Assembly (NCBI RefSeq): GCF_022414535.1
Contig: NZ_JADWYM010000019.1
Span: 1-64,000 of the forward strand
Source of the DNA: Streptomyces sp. MUM 2J
GTDB lineage: Bacteria > Actinomycetota > Actinomycetes > Streptomycetales > Streptomycetaceae
DNA length: 64,000 bases
Direction: 5' to 3'
In this document: one piece after another, positions 49,995 to 59,120 of the stretch
How the letters are laid out: every line of letters begins with the position of its first letter
Numbering within the stretch: the first letter of the stretch is position 1
Translations under genes and position numbers: made by a program
Notes under the pieces: model-generated
Told to the model about the DNA's origin: nothing
Database searches by the model: none
What the model saw: the letters and a program-made list of their open reading frames with translations, nothing else

Positions 49995-51636
49995 GGGTGA
50001 GCCTTCGGGTCGCGGTTCGGGCAAGGTGGAGTGCGGAGGAGAGGCCCTGGACGCCCAGGGCCAGTCCGAGCAGGACGAAGACCGCGGTCACGGTCAGCGC
50101 GCCGGCCGCGAGGCCGCCCGCGGCGGAGTGCGGCACGGCCGCCGCGTACCCGCCGGCCGTTGCGGCGGCCACTGCGGCGGCGGCCGGCCGGCTCAGCCCG
50201 TGCAGGACCCGCCGGGTGCGGATCGGCACGCTGTGCCGGCCCATGCCGGCCAGCAGCAGCCCGGCGGTGAGGGTGATTCCGGCGGCGTTGGCGGCGGCGA
50301 TGCCGGTCACGCCCCACGGGCCCACCGCCCAGGCACCGGTGCCGCAGGTGACGGCGATCCCGGCGGCCATCGCGGCGAACGGGTACCAGGTGGCGCGGCC
50401 TGCCGAGAAGTAGGAGCGGACCAGGACACCCACCAGCGTCTGGGCGAGCAGCCCCAGCGCGTACACGCGCATCACGCCGGCCGTCGCCGCGGTGTCGGCG
50501 GCGGTGAACGCGCCGCGCTGGAAGAGCACTTCGATGATCTGCGGGGCGCAGGCGGTCACCGCGGCCGTGCCGAGCAGCACCAGCGACGCGGCCAGCGCCA
50601 GGTCCCGCTCCACCCGGGTGCGGGCCTGCTCGGTGTCGCCGTCGGCCAGGGCCCGCGCGACGAGGGGGAAGGTGACGGTGCACACCATCACCGACAGCGA
50701 CATCGGCATCTGCGCCACCTTCTGGGCGTAGTTGAGGTGCGAGATGGCGCCGGCGGGCAGGTGGGAGGCGAGGAACCGCTCGACGAGGACCTGCGACTGG
50801 CGGCACAGCGCGAACAGCAGCACGGTCGCGAGGAGCATGCCGTCCAGGCGGCGTGCCTGCTCACCGCCGACGGCCTGCACGTGGAGCGTGCGGCGCCTCA
50901 ACCGGTGCACCAGGGACGGCAGCTGCACGGCGATCATCAGGCAGCCGCCCACCGCGACCCCGGCCGCCGCCGAGCGCACCCCCCAGCGCCCGCCGAGCGT
51001 CAGCATCGTCACGATGATGCCGGTGTTGTAGGCGACGTAGATCGCCGCCGGCGCCAGGAAGCGGCGGTGGGCGCGCAGGACGGCGCTGCAGTACCCGGCG
51101 AGCCCGAAGCTGAGCACGCAGGTCCCGGTCAGCCGGGTGCAGTCGGTGGCGAGCGCCGGGTCGGGCAGGCCGGGGGCGAGGGCCCGGACGAGGTACGGGG
51201 CGGTGGCGGCGAGCAGCGCACCGGCCGCGGCGAAGGCGAGCGTGAGGCGTGGCAGCGTCGAGCGGACCAGGGCGCGCACGGGGTCGCCGGGGACGCCCCG
51301 GGCACGCCGGGCCAGCGCCAGGCTGAACGCCGGGATCAGCGCGAAAGCCAACCCGTCCTCGATGAGCAGCGTCGCCGCGAACTCGGGCACCGTCCAGGCG
51401 ACGAGGAAGGCGTCCGTGCCGCTGCCCGCGCCGAACAGGCGGGCCAGCGCCTGGTCGCGGACGAGTCCGAGCAGGGCCCCGGCCACCGACAGGGCAGCGG
51501 TGAGCAGGGTCGCCCTGGCCAGGAACCGGCCGGTGAACCGGGGGAGGTCGGCGGCCTCACCGGCCGGCGCGGCGGCCCGCGACGGCGGTACGGTCACGGC
51601 ACCGTCGGTCCGGGGCGCGGAGGGTTTCACCGCCAT
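49978..51636 (-). CDS. MurJ/MviN-like lipid flippase
   Basis: A 552-residue membrane protein of the MOP superfamily with about 12-14 helices. Residues 37-110 match MviN family sequence: LTAALSVAGALLGLVRDQAL, then LFGAGSGTDAFLVAW and VPEFAATLLIEDGLAFALIP. It would flip lipid-linked oligosaccharides across the membrane. The chromosome must encode another MurJ for peptidoglycan, so this copy is probably dedicated to the polysaccharide of this cluster. It has a hydrophilic N-terminal 35 residues. Confidence 0.88.
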   Translation of the reverse strand: MAVKPSAPRTDGAVTVPPSRAAAPAGEAADLPRFTGRFLARATLLTAALSVAGALLGLVRDQALARLFGAGSGTDAFLVAWTVPEFAATLLIEDGLAFALIPAFSLALARRARGVPGDPVRALVRSTLPRLTLAFAAAGALLAATAPYLVRALAPGLPDPALATDCTRLTGTCVLSFGLAGYCSAVLRAHRRFLAPAAIYVAYNTGIIVTMLTLGGRWGVRSAAAGVAVGGCLMIAVQLPSLVHRLRRRTLHVQAVGGEQARRLDGMLLATVLLFALCRQSQVLVERFLASHLPAGAISHLNYAQKVAQMPMSLSVMVCTVTFPLVARALADGDTEQARTRVERDLALAASLVLLGTAAVTACAPQIIEVLFQRGAFTAADTAATAGVMRVYALGLLAQTLVGVLVRSYFSAGRATWYPFAAMAAGIAVTCGTGAWAVGPWGVTGIAAANAAGITLTAGLLLAGMGRHSVPIRTRRVLHGLSRPAAAAVAAATAGGYAAAVPHSAAGGLAAGALTVTAVFVLLGLALGVQGLSSALHLARTATRRLTHARHR

Positions 51637-51895
51637 CGCGGCCCACCGCCCTCATGAACCCGCCCCGTCCGCCCTCCGGTCTCCCGGGGCGTGCGCGGGG
51701 CGCGGCCGGCGGTCCCGGGGGCGGAGGGGACGCAGGGGCGACCGCCCCCGCGGCGGTCGGGGGCAGAGCGGTCCGCGGCGCGGGGGCGGGTGGGGGTGGG
51801 GCGGCTCGTAGTGCCGGGGCGGCTGGGGGTGGGGCGGCTCGCGGCGCAGAGCCGGCGCCGGCCGTGCGGGCCCGCGGTGGTCCCGGGTGGTGAGG
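51637..51895. other. GC-rich gap with low-complexity repeats
   Basis: A 259-base gap in the operon with several GGGGCGGCT and GGGGGTGGGG copies (about 51787-51850). No supported ORF. It breaks the otherwise tight spacing of the operon. Confidence 0.6.
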
Positions 51896-53296
51896 TCATC
51901 GCGTGCCCGCCCCCTTGCCGGCGTCCGCCGGCCGGATACCGGTCCCCGAGGCGGCGGGAGCGCCCGCCCCCGCGCGGCCGGGCGTCCCGGCGCCGTCGCG
52001 GGCCAGGGCCCACCAGGCGGTGAGGCCGAAGGCGACGGCGGTCAGCACCGTCGAGGGGCCGCCGATGTCGGCGTACGCGAAGTCCGTCAGCTGCCACACC
52101 AGCAGCCCGCACGCGACCAGCGCGCAGTCCAGGCCGGGCCCCGCCCGCCGGATCGGGGCGAGCCCGTGCACCGCGCACACCAGCAGGGCCAGCCAGTTCC
52201 CCGCCAGCGCGAGCAGCCCGGCCAGGCCCTGCTCGGCGAGGACGAGCAGGTACATGTTGTGCGGTGAGAGCAGCGGCTGCCGGCGGAAGCCCGAGCCGGC
52301 GCCGTCGGTGTCGCTGCCCGAGGACAGCGCCAGTGAGGCGTGCGCGTCCCGGTGCTCGGGGAAGCCCTTGAGCCCGACGCCGGTCAGCGGGTGCTCCCGC
52401 CACATGCCGGCCGCCGCGGCCCACATCGTGTACCGGTCGGTGACCGACTGGTCGGGGGCGTCGGTCACCTGCGTGATGCTGTTGATCCGCTCCTGCAGCA
52501 TCGCCGTGCCCACGCCGAGCCCGCCGACCAGGACCACCCCCGCCGCCGCCAGGGCCGCGGCCACCTTCAGCGCGCGCCGTGGCCCCGCGAGGGCGAGCTG
52601 CACGGTGCAGGTCACCGCGGTGGCGATCCAGGCACCGCGGCTGAAGGAGACGGCGAGCGGCACGAGCAGCGCGAGCGCCGTGCACGCGGCGACGGCGCGC
52701 GGCCGTGCCCGGCCCCTGCCCAGCGCGAGCCCGAGCGCGCACACGAGCCCGAACGACACGACGGTCGCCATGCCCATCACGTCCTGCGGCCCGAACGTGC
52801 CCACGGCCCGGATCGTCTCGCCCTGGTAGGAGGCGCCGGTACCGGTGGCGTACTGGTGCACACCGACCGCGCCCTGCCAGACCGCCAGAGCCACGAACGA
52901 CCAGGCCAGCAGCCGGAAGTCGGCCCGGTCGCGGATCAGCAGCAGCACGGCGGCGGGGACGAGGACGAAGATCTGCAGGTAGCGGCCGAGGCCGGTGAGC
53001 CCGGCGCCCGGCGAGGACGCGCCCGTCGCCGCCAGCGCCAGTCCCACCACCGGCAGCCCGAGGACGACGGCAGCGGCGGGCGTCAGGGGACGCCGCCGCT
53101 GCCGTACCAGCTGGACCGCACAGACGAGGACGGCGAGCGCGGACACCGCGTCGGCCGGGCCCGCGCCACCCTCGCCGCCGGGGCTCACCGGCAGCGCGAG
53201 CAGGGCGATCACGGCGGCGACCGGGAGGACCCGGAGGGCCGGCCGCAGCGTGCGGGCTCCGGCGCGGGCACGGTCGAGGGGGAGGGCGGGACTCAT
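51896..53296 (-). CDS. O-antigen ligase-like polymerase/ligase
   Basis: A 466-residue membrane protein with about eleven helices. The large loop between the later helices has LTGVGLKGFPEHR, and PHNMYLLVLAEQG is the classical Wzy_C/O-antigen ligase signature. FSRGAW is also typical. It would polymerise or attach polysaccharide repeat units on the outer face. The ATG at 53296 lies 9 bases past the sugar-transferase gene end. The tail is Gly/Ala-rich. The exact reaction (polymerase or ligase) is not decided by sequence. Confidence 0.88.
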   Translation of the reverse strand: MSPALPLDRARAGARTLRPALRVLPVAAVIALLALPVSPGGEGGAGPADAVSALAVLVCAVQLVRQRRRPLTPAAAVVLGLPVVGLALAATGASSPGAGLTGLGRYLQIFVLVPAAVLLLIRDRADFRLLAWSFVALAVWQGAVGVHQYATGTGASYQGETIRAVGTFGPQDVMGMATVVSFGLVCALGLALGRGRARPRAVAACTALALLVPLAVSFSRGAWIATAVTCTVQLALAGPRRALKVAAALAAAGVVLVGGLGVGTAMLQERINSITQVTDAPDQSVTDRYTMWAAAAGMWREHPLTGVGLKGFPEHRDAHASLALSSGSDTDGAGSGFRRQPLLSPHNMYLLVLAEQGLAGLLALAGNWLALLVCAVHGLAPIRRAGPGLDCALVACGLLVWQLTDFAYADIGGPSTVLTAVAFGLTAWWALARDGAGTPGRAGAGAPAASGTGIRPADAGKGAGTR

Positions 53297-53304
53297 CGCG
53301 GGTG

Positions 53305-54729
53305 TCAGCTCCCCGTCGGGCGGACGAGCGCGGCGGCGGTGCGCAACAGGATGCAGACGTCCTGCCACAGCGACCAGTTGTCGATGTAGGCGTTGTCGAA
53401 GCGGGCCCGGTCCTCGATGGAGGTGTCGCCGCGCAGCCCGTGGATCTGGGCGAGGCCGGTGATGCCGGTCTGCATCCGGTGACGGGCCGCGTAGCCGGGG
53501 TAGGTCTGACCGAACTGGGCCACGAAGTACGGGCGCTCCGGGCGTGGGCCGACCAGGCTCATGTCTCCCCACAACACGTTCCACAGCTGGAGCAGTTCGT
53601 CCAGGGAGGTGCGGCGCAGGAAGCGGCAGAACCAGGGCATCCGGCGCTCGTCGGCCACGCTCCACCGGGTCGCGGACTCGTGCTCGTCGACCGGGCGGTG
53701 GGTGCGGAACTTCAGCAGTGTGAACGGCCGGCCGTCCTTGCCGATGCGCTCCTGCCGGAACACCACCCCGCGCCCTCCGGTGATCCGCAGTGCCACCGCG
53801 CAGACCAGCAGCACGGGGCTGACCGCGAGCAGCAGCGTCGCGGACACCGTGACGTCCAGCGCCCGCTTGCCGATGCTGCCCGGCCGCCGGGAGCCCATCT
53901 CCAGGCGCCGGCAGGAGAACCCGGCGAGCTGCTCGCGGGAGGCGCAGGCCGGGGAGTCCGCGTCGACCTCCCGCACCGTGCAGCCGGACTCGGCCATCGC
54001 CCGCAGCAGCGGCCCCCGTTCGAGCCGCACCGACGGGTGCACGGTGAGCACGTCGCGCACGCCGTTCTGGATCAGCGCCCGCTGCACCTCCTCACCGGTG
54101 GTCAGCACGGGCAGCCCCCCGCTGCCGTCGGGGTGCTCGGCGACGATCCCGACCGGCCGCACCCCGCAGCGCGGGTGCCGCAGCAGCGCGGCGGCCACCC
54201 GCTGCGCGCTCCCGGCCGGGCCGACGAGCAGGGCCGGGCGGGGGCGGCGCAGCAGCGCGGCGCGCCGCCGGTGGTGCACCAGGGCGCGGCCCGCGAGCGC
54301 GGCGGCGCACTGCAGCAGCGCACCGAGCAGCAGGGTGCGGGCGCCGAGGACGTGGCCGGGACGGTACGCCGCGACCAGCGCCGCGAGCCCCAGCCAGCCG
54401 ACGGCGATCCGGCCGCACACGACGGGCAGTTCGTCCAGGACGCCGGCGACGGGCCGGGGCCGCTGCGGGCGCAGCAGTACGGTCGCGGCGACCAGCAGCA
54501 CGAGGAGGCGCGGGCGGTGCCCGGTGCCGCTGAACGCCAGCGCGCCGACGAGGGCCGCGATGCCGTCCGCGGCGAGCAGCGGAAGCGGCGAGGCGGGCCG
54601 CGCGGGCGGTCGGCGCAGCGGGAACCGGAATCCACCGGTGCCGCGGTGCCGTGGCAGGACCGAGACGGGCGAGGATCCGATGTCCCGTGGCTGCGCGCCG
54701 GGCGAGGGGACGGTGCTTTCCGCGGTCAC
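53305..54729 (-). CDS. polyprenyl-phosphate sugar-1-phosphate transferase
   Basis: A 474-residue PHPT/WbaP-like enzyme. Four N-terminal helices (about residues 55-150) and a CoA-binding-like middle region precede the catalytic domain (about 280-474). That domain has RALDVTVSATLLLAVSPVLL, VFRQERIGKDGRPF, LKFRT, SLDELLQLWNVLWGDMSLVG and GPRPE. It loads the first sugar onto undecaprenyl phosphate and so starts the repeat unit. The GTG at 54729 overlaps the upstream stop (GTGA). Confidence 0.92.
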   Translation of the reverse strand: MTAESTVPSPGAQPRDIGSSPVSVLPRHRGTGGFRFPLRRPPARPASPLPLLAADGIAALVGALAFSGTGHRPRLLVLLVAATVLLRPQRPRPVAGVLDELPVVCGRIAVGWLGLAALVAAYRPGHVLGARTLLLGALLQCAAALAGRALVHHRRRAALLRRPRPALLVGPAGSAQRVAAALLRHPRCGVRPVGIVAEHPDGSGGLPVLTTGEEVQRALIQNGVRDVLTVHPSVRLERGPLLRAMAESGCTVREVDADSPACASREQLAGFSCRRLEMGSRRPGSIGKRALDVTVSATLLLAVSPVLLVCAVALRITGGRGVVFRQERIGKDGRPFTLLKFRTHRPVDEHESATRWSVADERRMPWFCRFLRRTSLDELLQLWNVLWGDMSLVGPRPERPYFVAQFGQTYPGYAARHRMQTGITGLAQIHGLRGDTSIEDRARFDNAYIDNWSLWQDVCILLRTAAALVRPTGS

Positions 54730-55901
54730 GAGTGGATGGACTCCCTGTACTCGGTGGGCACGGCGGACGCCGGCAACCGGCTGCCGAGCAGCTCGCGGTA
54801 GACGTCCGCGACCGCCTCGGCGGTGTGCCGCACGTCGTGCGTGGACAGGACGTGCCGGCGGACCCGGTGGCCGAGGGACGCGCGCAGCGGCGGGTCGCCG
54901 AGCAGCCCGGCCACGGCTGCGCCGAGCGTGGCGGGGTCGTCGGGCGGCACCAGGCAGGACGGGGGGAGGCCGGTGGGCAGGCTCTCCCGGGCGCCGTCGA
55001 CATCGGTCACCACCACGGGCCGCCCGCAGGCCATCGCCTCCAGCGGGGCCAGGGCCATGCCCTCCCAACGCGAGGGCAGCACCACCAGGTCGGCGGCCCG
55101 GTACCACGGCGCCGTGTCGGTGACGGGGCCGGCGAACAGCACCGAGTCGGGTGCCTCCGCCTCCAGCCGGGCGCGGTCCGGGCCGTCGCCCACCAGGACC
55201 AGACGGGCGTTCGGCACCTGCCGCACGACCGACTCCCAGGCCCGCACCAGCACGTCCTGCCCCTTCTGCCGGCACAGCCGCCCCACGCACACCGCCAGCG
55301 GGGCCGCGGGATCGACGTCCGGCAGGACCGCGGCGCGCACGGAGGCGGGGGTCGCGGGGTGGAAGCGGGCGGGGTCGATGCCGTTGGGGATCACCGACCA
55401 GCGCCCGGCGATGCCGGCGCGCACGCCGCGCATGCGCTCGGCCTCGCTCACACACACCGTTCGCGCCGCCCAGCGCGCCCCCCGCCGTTCCCAGCCGACG
55501 GCGAGCGCCGCGGCGGGCCCGGCGACCGCCTCGAACGACCAGGCGTGCGGCTGGAACACCGTCGGGATCCGGCCGCGTACCGCGAGCCGCCCGGCGAGGC
55601 CGGCCTTCGCGCTGTGCGCGTGCACCAGATCCGGGCGGGCGGCCGCGACGATCCGGGCCAGCCGCAGGACCTCGCCGGCCAGCCCGGGCCCCGGCGAGCG
55701 GGTGGCCCGCCAGGGCCGCAGGTCCGCTCCGAGCCGGTGCAGCTCGGCGGCCAGCGGGCTGTCGGGGCAGGCCACGGTGACGTGCAGGCCGGCGGCCAGC
55801 TGGGACCGCACCAGGTCCGTCACGACGCGGGCGACTCCCCCGTCCACGGGCTGGGTCAGGTGCAGGACCCGCGGCCCGGGGTCGGTTGCTGACAGGTGCA
55901 T
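54726..55901 (-). CDS. GT4 family glycosyltransferase
   Basis: A 391-residue GT-B enzyme. It begins PRVLHLTQPVDGGVARVVTD. VPNARLVLVGDGPDRARLEA and LPSRWEGMALAPLEAMACGRP (EX7E) are GT4 hallmarks. It is the first gene of the minus-strand polysaccharide operon, with GAGGAAA upstream of the ATG at 55901. It adds a sugar to the lipid-linked intermediate. Specificity is unknown. Confidence 0.9.
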   Translation of the reverse strand: MHLSATDPGPRVLHLTQPVDGGVARVVTDLVRSQLAAGLHVTVACPDSPLAAELHRLGADLRPWRATRSPGPGLAGEVLRLARIVAAARPDLVHAHSAKAGLAGRLAVRGRIPTVFQPHAWSFEAVAGPAAALAVGWERRGARWAARTVCVSEAERMRGVRAGIAGRWSVIPNGIDPARFHPATPASVRAAVLPDVDPAAPLAVCVGRLCRQKGQDVLVRAWESVVRQVPNARLVLVGDGPDRARLEAEAPDSVLFAGPVTDTAPWYRAADLVVLPSRWEGMALAPLEAMACGRPVVVTDVDGARESLPTGLPPSCLVPPDDPATLGAAVAGLLGDPPLRASLGHRVRRHVLSTHDVRHTAEAVADVYRELLGSRLPASAVPTEYRESIHS

Positions 55902-56064
55902 TGCGCGGTTTCCTCGCTCACGGGTGCGCTCCGGACGGGGCTGGAACGCGCTGCTGCTGGGCGTCGCCGGCGGCCGGCAGAGCGCCGGCCCACGCCGCGT
56001 CCGGCTGGGGAACGAGCCGGACGGCCAGCTGGTCACCGCCACGCCGCAACACCGTGGCCGGTTC

Positions 56065-56115
56065 GAACACAGCACAGTCGTGAACACGTGTGTTCGCATG
56101 CGACCGGGTGTGTTC
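56065..56115. promoter_or_regulatory. cluster of GAACAC / GTGTTC half-sites
   Basis: GAACAC at 56065-56070 and 56082-56087, and GTGTTC at 56090-56095 and 56110-56115, form an ordered array in the 715-base gap between the polysaccharide operon and a chaplin. The middle pair makes a small inverted repeat. It may bind a regulator of one or both units. No gene is supported in 55902-56616. Confidence 0.4.
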
Positions 56116-56532
56116 CGCTGGTGTCGGATCCGGTTCGCCGACGGTGGAGTTCAGAGGGGAGCGGGGCGCCGGGCGAGTGATGGCCGTCCGGCCCCGGCCG
56201 CGGCGGGCCGGCGGCCGAGGCGGTACCGGGTGCGCGGCCGGGGTGGGGGCGGGGCGCCCGCCGTCGCTGGGTGCGGCAGTGGGCCGGGGCAGTGGCGCAT
56301 GACCGGCGGTTCCCTTTCGGCGGCAGGCCCCGGCCGGCTGCCCGCAGTGCTGTCCGGGGTGGACTCCACGGCGTCGGGAGCGGCCTGAGGGTGTGTCACG
56401 GATGTGGTGGGACGGCAGAAGGGGCATCGGGAGACCGGCAACTCTAACGGCTATACGGACTAATCAGGAGAAATGACTCATACATGTCGGAATGGTGGAG
56501 TCCGGCCTGTCGGCAGTTCACTCCTTTGGCGG

Positions 56533-56560
56533 CACAACCCCGCAGGGTGCCGCGCGTTGA
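56533..56560 (+). promoter_or_regulatory. candidate sigma-BldN promoter of the chaplin
   Basis: CACAAC (56533-56538) and the exact BldN -10 CGTTGA (56555-56560) are 16 bases apart, 56 bases before the chaplin start. The -35 differs from CGTAAC at two positions. Confidence 0.5.
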
Positions 56561-56616
56561 CACAGCGCCGGGCATCCCGCCCGGGTGTTTGTGTCAATCC
56601 CAAGGAGCACCTCTCC

Positions 56617-56856
56617 ATGTCGCGTATTGCGAAGGGTCTGGTCCTGACCACCGCGGCCGTCGCGGCCGTCGCCGGCGGCGCCGGTGTCGCCGCCGCCGAC
56701 TCCGGCGCGCACGGCGCCGCCGCCCACTCCCCGGGTGTGCTGTCGGGCAATGTTCTCCAGGCTCCGATCCACGTCCCGGTCAACGTGTGCGGCAACACCG
56801 TCAACGTGATCGGCCTGCTGAACCCGGCCTTCGGCAACACCTGCGTCAACGACTGA
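56617..56856 (+). CDS. chpF: short chaplin
   Basis: A 79-residue secreted chaplin: signal peptide about 1-28 (MSRIAKGLVLTTAAVAAVAG), then HSPGVLSGNVLQAPIHVPVN, NVCGNTVN and LLNPAFGNTCVND, with both Cys. The ATG at 56617 has AAGGAG upstream. An in-frame longer ORF from 56473 is ignored because it would destroy the signal peptide. The name follows the position relative to melC in S. coelicolor. Confidence 0.94.
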   Translation: MSRIAKGLVLTTAAVAAVAGGAGVAAADSGAHGAAAHSPGVLSGNVLQAPIHVPVNVCGNTVNVIGLLNPAFGNTCVND

Positions 56857-56875
56857 CGTCGTCCCGCGGGCTGCG

Positions 56876-56908
56876 ACCGGCCGTTCTCCCACGGGGAGGG
56901 CGGCCGGT
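56876..56908 (+). terminator. chaplin terminator
   Basis: Arms 56876-56890 and 56894-56908 form a 15-pair stem (two G-U pairs) with a 3-base loop, 20 bases after the stop codon. Confidence 0.85.
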
Positions 56909-57116
56909 TCGTTCTATGGCGTCCGGGTGAGTGCTGCCCCGAACGGGTGCGCAGGGCGTCGGCCGGTGGTGTGGCCCGGCATGGGCCGTCCCACCTGGGA
57001 GGACGACGGCGGCGAGGCAATCGCGTGATCACTCGTCGCGTTTGCTCGGTTGCAGAGTGCGAACGCCACTCGCACGGTGGGCGACGAGATCCGACGCACC
57101 ACCGAAAGGAACCTCC

Positions 57117-57902
57117 ATGCGTGGTCTGCCCGCCCGGCGTATCGCGAGCACCGCACTGTGCGCCTCCCTCGTCCTCGGGTTCGCCGCCCCCGCCGCCGTC
57201 GCGGCCGAAGCGGCGTACGAGCGCACCTCGGCGGCGTCCCGTGCGCCCGTCCCCGGCGCGGACGCGCTCCTCGCGCGGTCCGGGAGCCGCGGCGACGTCG
57301 GCGGTGTGCTCACCCCGGTCGCCGGTCTGCTCGATGCCGCCCTCCGTGCCGACGGTCAGCTCCCGGCCGACCGGGCCACCCAACTGGCCGACGTCGCCAG
57401 GGAGGCCGTCACCAAGGCCGTTCAGGGGGCTCCGGCGGCATCGCCCGCCACCGTCCCCGACGCTGCGGCGGCGCCCGGGGCCCCGTCGGCCTCGACGCTG
57501 CCCGGCCTGCCCTCGCTCACCGGGGCCGCCGCCAGACCCGGCCGGGCCGCCGCACCGGCCGACGCCAGGGACGACGCGCTGACCGCACTGCAGAGTGCCA
57601 TCGACGCCCTGGTGACGGCGGCGACCTCCGGTGACGTCGGCCAGGTGGTGCCCGCGGCCACGTCCGTGGTGACCGGCCTGGTCAACCTGCTGACCGCCAC
57701 CCTGCTCGCGGGCGGACTGCCCGCACCCGACCTGGCCGGCCTGCCCTCGCTGCCGGGCCTTCCGGAGGCACCGTCCCTTCCGGAGGCACCGTCCCTTCCG
57801 GAGGCACCGCCTCTTCCGGAGGCACCGAGCCTGCCGGAGGCGCCGGCCCTTCCGGCGACGGTGCCCTCGCTGCCGACCGGTGAAGATCTTCCCGCCGCCT
57901 GA
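57117..57902 (+). CDS. secreted Ala/Pro-rich protein with LPEAP repeats
   Basis: A 261-residue protein with a clear signal peptide (about 1-30). The middle (about 60-200) is Ala-rich and helical with two similar helix pairs (VTPVAGLLDAALRADGQ and LQSAIDALVTAATS). Residues 215-255 contain repeats of LPEAPS/LPEAPP/LPEAPA. No Cys in the mature part and no membrane anchor. I do not recognise the family. Its position between chaplins suggests a cell-surface or spore-coat role. The start follows AAAGGAACC. Confidence 0.78.
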   Translation: MRGLPARRIASTALCASLVLGFAAPAAVAAEAAYERTSAASRAPVPGADALLARSGSRGDVGGVLTPVAGLLDAALRADGQLPADRATQLADVAREAVTKAVQGAPAASPATVPDAAAAPGAPSASTLPGLPSLTGAAARPGRAAAPADARDDALTALQSAIDALVTAATSGDVGQVVPAATSVVTGLVNLLTATLLAGGLPAPDLAGLPSLPGLPEAPSLPEAPSLPEAPPLPEAPSLPEAPALPATVPSLPTGEDLPAA

Positions 57903-58094
57903 TCCCGGCCGGGCGGGCGTTCAGGGCTCTCATACGAGAAGGGGAAACGCCGACGGGTCACACCCTTCGTTCGGGTGGGCTTTCCGTGCCCGTGCAGAAA
58001 TTTCTGCGCACGGGGTTTCCGCACCCGGCGTGGATCGTTGGTCAGGGCGTCAGAATTTGCTGAGGCGACCTCGGTCGCCGAAGAAAGGAACCCG

Positions 58095-58376
58095 ATGAAG
58101 TCCCTGAAGGCTGCCGCCGTCGTTGCCGGGTCCGTCGCGCTCGCGGGTGCCGCCGCGCCCGCGTTCGCGTACAACACCGCCGACCTGACGCCCACCAGCC
58201 TCAACGGCGCCGTGAACTCGCTCACCAAGGGCCCCATCGACGTCATGCCGCTGCAGCACCAGTCGGACGCGCTCGACACCGAGAACAAGGACTCCGTGCT
58301 GAACACCGTCAAGGGCGCCACCGGCGCCCTCAACCAGCACCAGCAGCTGCTGGGCGGGCTGCCGCTGCAGGGCTGA
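58095..58376 (+). CDS. small secreted protein of unknown function
   Basis: A 93-residue protein with a signal peptide ending APAFA (about residue 25). The mature part of 68 residues has no Cys and is Asn/Gln/Leu-rich with amphipathic stretches (LNGAVNSLTKGPID and VLNTVKGATGALN). The size and location recall surface-active peptides, but no family is recognised. AAAGGAACC precedes the ATG. Confidence 0.8.
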   Translation: MKSLKAAAVVAGSVALAGAAAPAFAYNTADLTPTSLNGAVNSLTKGPIDVMPLQHQSDALDTENKDSVLNTVKGATGALNQHQQLLGGLPLQG

Positions 58377-58392
58377 GCAGCAGATCGGCGGC

Positions 58393-58425
58393 AGGGCCGG
58401 TTCCGCGGACGGCGGGACCGGCCCT
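58393..58425 (+). terminator. terminator after the small secreted protein
   Basis: A 14-pair stem (one G-U) with arms at 58393-58406 and 58412-58425 and a 5-base loop, 16 bases after the stop. Confidence 0.8.
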
Positions 58426-58619
58426 CGGCGTGCTGCCCGGGCGTACCCGGCGGTGTCGCCCGGGAGACCGGGGTGTCACGCCCGGGGAGCCCGCCGTCCC
58501 GTCGCCGTCACTGGCCTGTTCGAGACCCGTCCCTCGTTCGTGTGGACAGCCCCCCGTACGTCGTCCGGTCGGGTGAGCGCGTGCGGAGCGGTCCGCCGGT
58601 CCGCCGATAGGGTCGCGCG

Positions 58620-59120
58620 GTGACCTCAACCTCAAGCGAAACCCGCCCCTTCAACGTCGCCGACCTGGGCACCCTGGTCGTGATGCCGTGGAGCGGCGAG
58701 GCTCCCGACGGTGCCGACATGCCCTACCTGCTGGCCTACTCCCTCGGTGACGCCGAGGGGGGCGGGGCGGCCACGACCGCCGCCGTGGAGCGGCTGCTCG
58801 GCGACACCGGCCTGCCCGTGGGCGGCGATCTCGTCGACGGCTCCGCCAAGCCCAGCCTGCCGGTGACCCTGCTCGTCGAGGCCGGTTCGGCCGTCGTCAC
58901 CATGCCCAACCTCAACGCCCAGTGCACGCCGCCGCCCGAGTGGCTCGCGGCCGTCGAGGAACGCGGATACGCCTACCTGGTGTTCACCTCCCGCCCGTGG
59001 CCCGACGCCGAGCCCGGCAAGCCGGTCACCCCGGAGGCGCTGAGCGCGTTCGCGGGCGCCGAGGAGACACTGACCGCCGCCGCGCACGTCGTCCTCCCCG
59101 CGCGCAGCCTGCGCGGCTGA
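58620..59120 (+). CDS. DUF5949-like protein
   Basis: A 166-residue cytosolic protein with a GTG start. It contains LGTLVVMPWSGE, MPYLLAYSLGDAEGG and AGSAVVTMPNLNAQCTPPPEWL. I think it belongs to the actinobacterial DUF5949 family, from memory. No function is known. Its stop overlaps the VKOR start (TGATG), so the two are probably translated together. Confidence 0.72.
   Translation: MTSTSSETRPFNVADLGTLVVMPWSGEAPDGADMPYLLAYSLGDAEGGGAATTAAVERLLGDTGLPVGGDLVDGSAKPSLPVTLLVEAGSAVVTMPNLNAQCTPPPEWLAAVEERGYAYLVFTSRPWPDAEPGKPVTPEALSAFAGAEETLTAAAHVVLPARSLRG

Noticed and set aside
51627..52742. 371-residue minus-strand ORF across the gap in the polysaccharide operon
   Set aside because: Arg/Gly-rich shadow of the ligase gene, without start signals or a family.
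43414..55901. Antibiotic biosynthetic gene cluster
   Set aside because: No PKS, NRPS, terpene or RiPP enzymes; the enzymes fit polysaccharide assembly.
56473..56856. 127-residue N-terminal extension of the short chaplin
   Set aside because: It would bury the signal peptide; the internal ATG at 56617 has AAGGAG and the family N-terminus.
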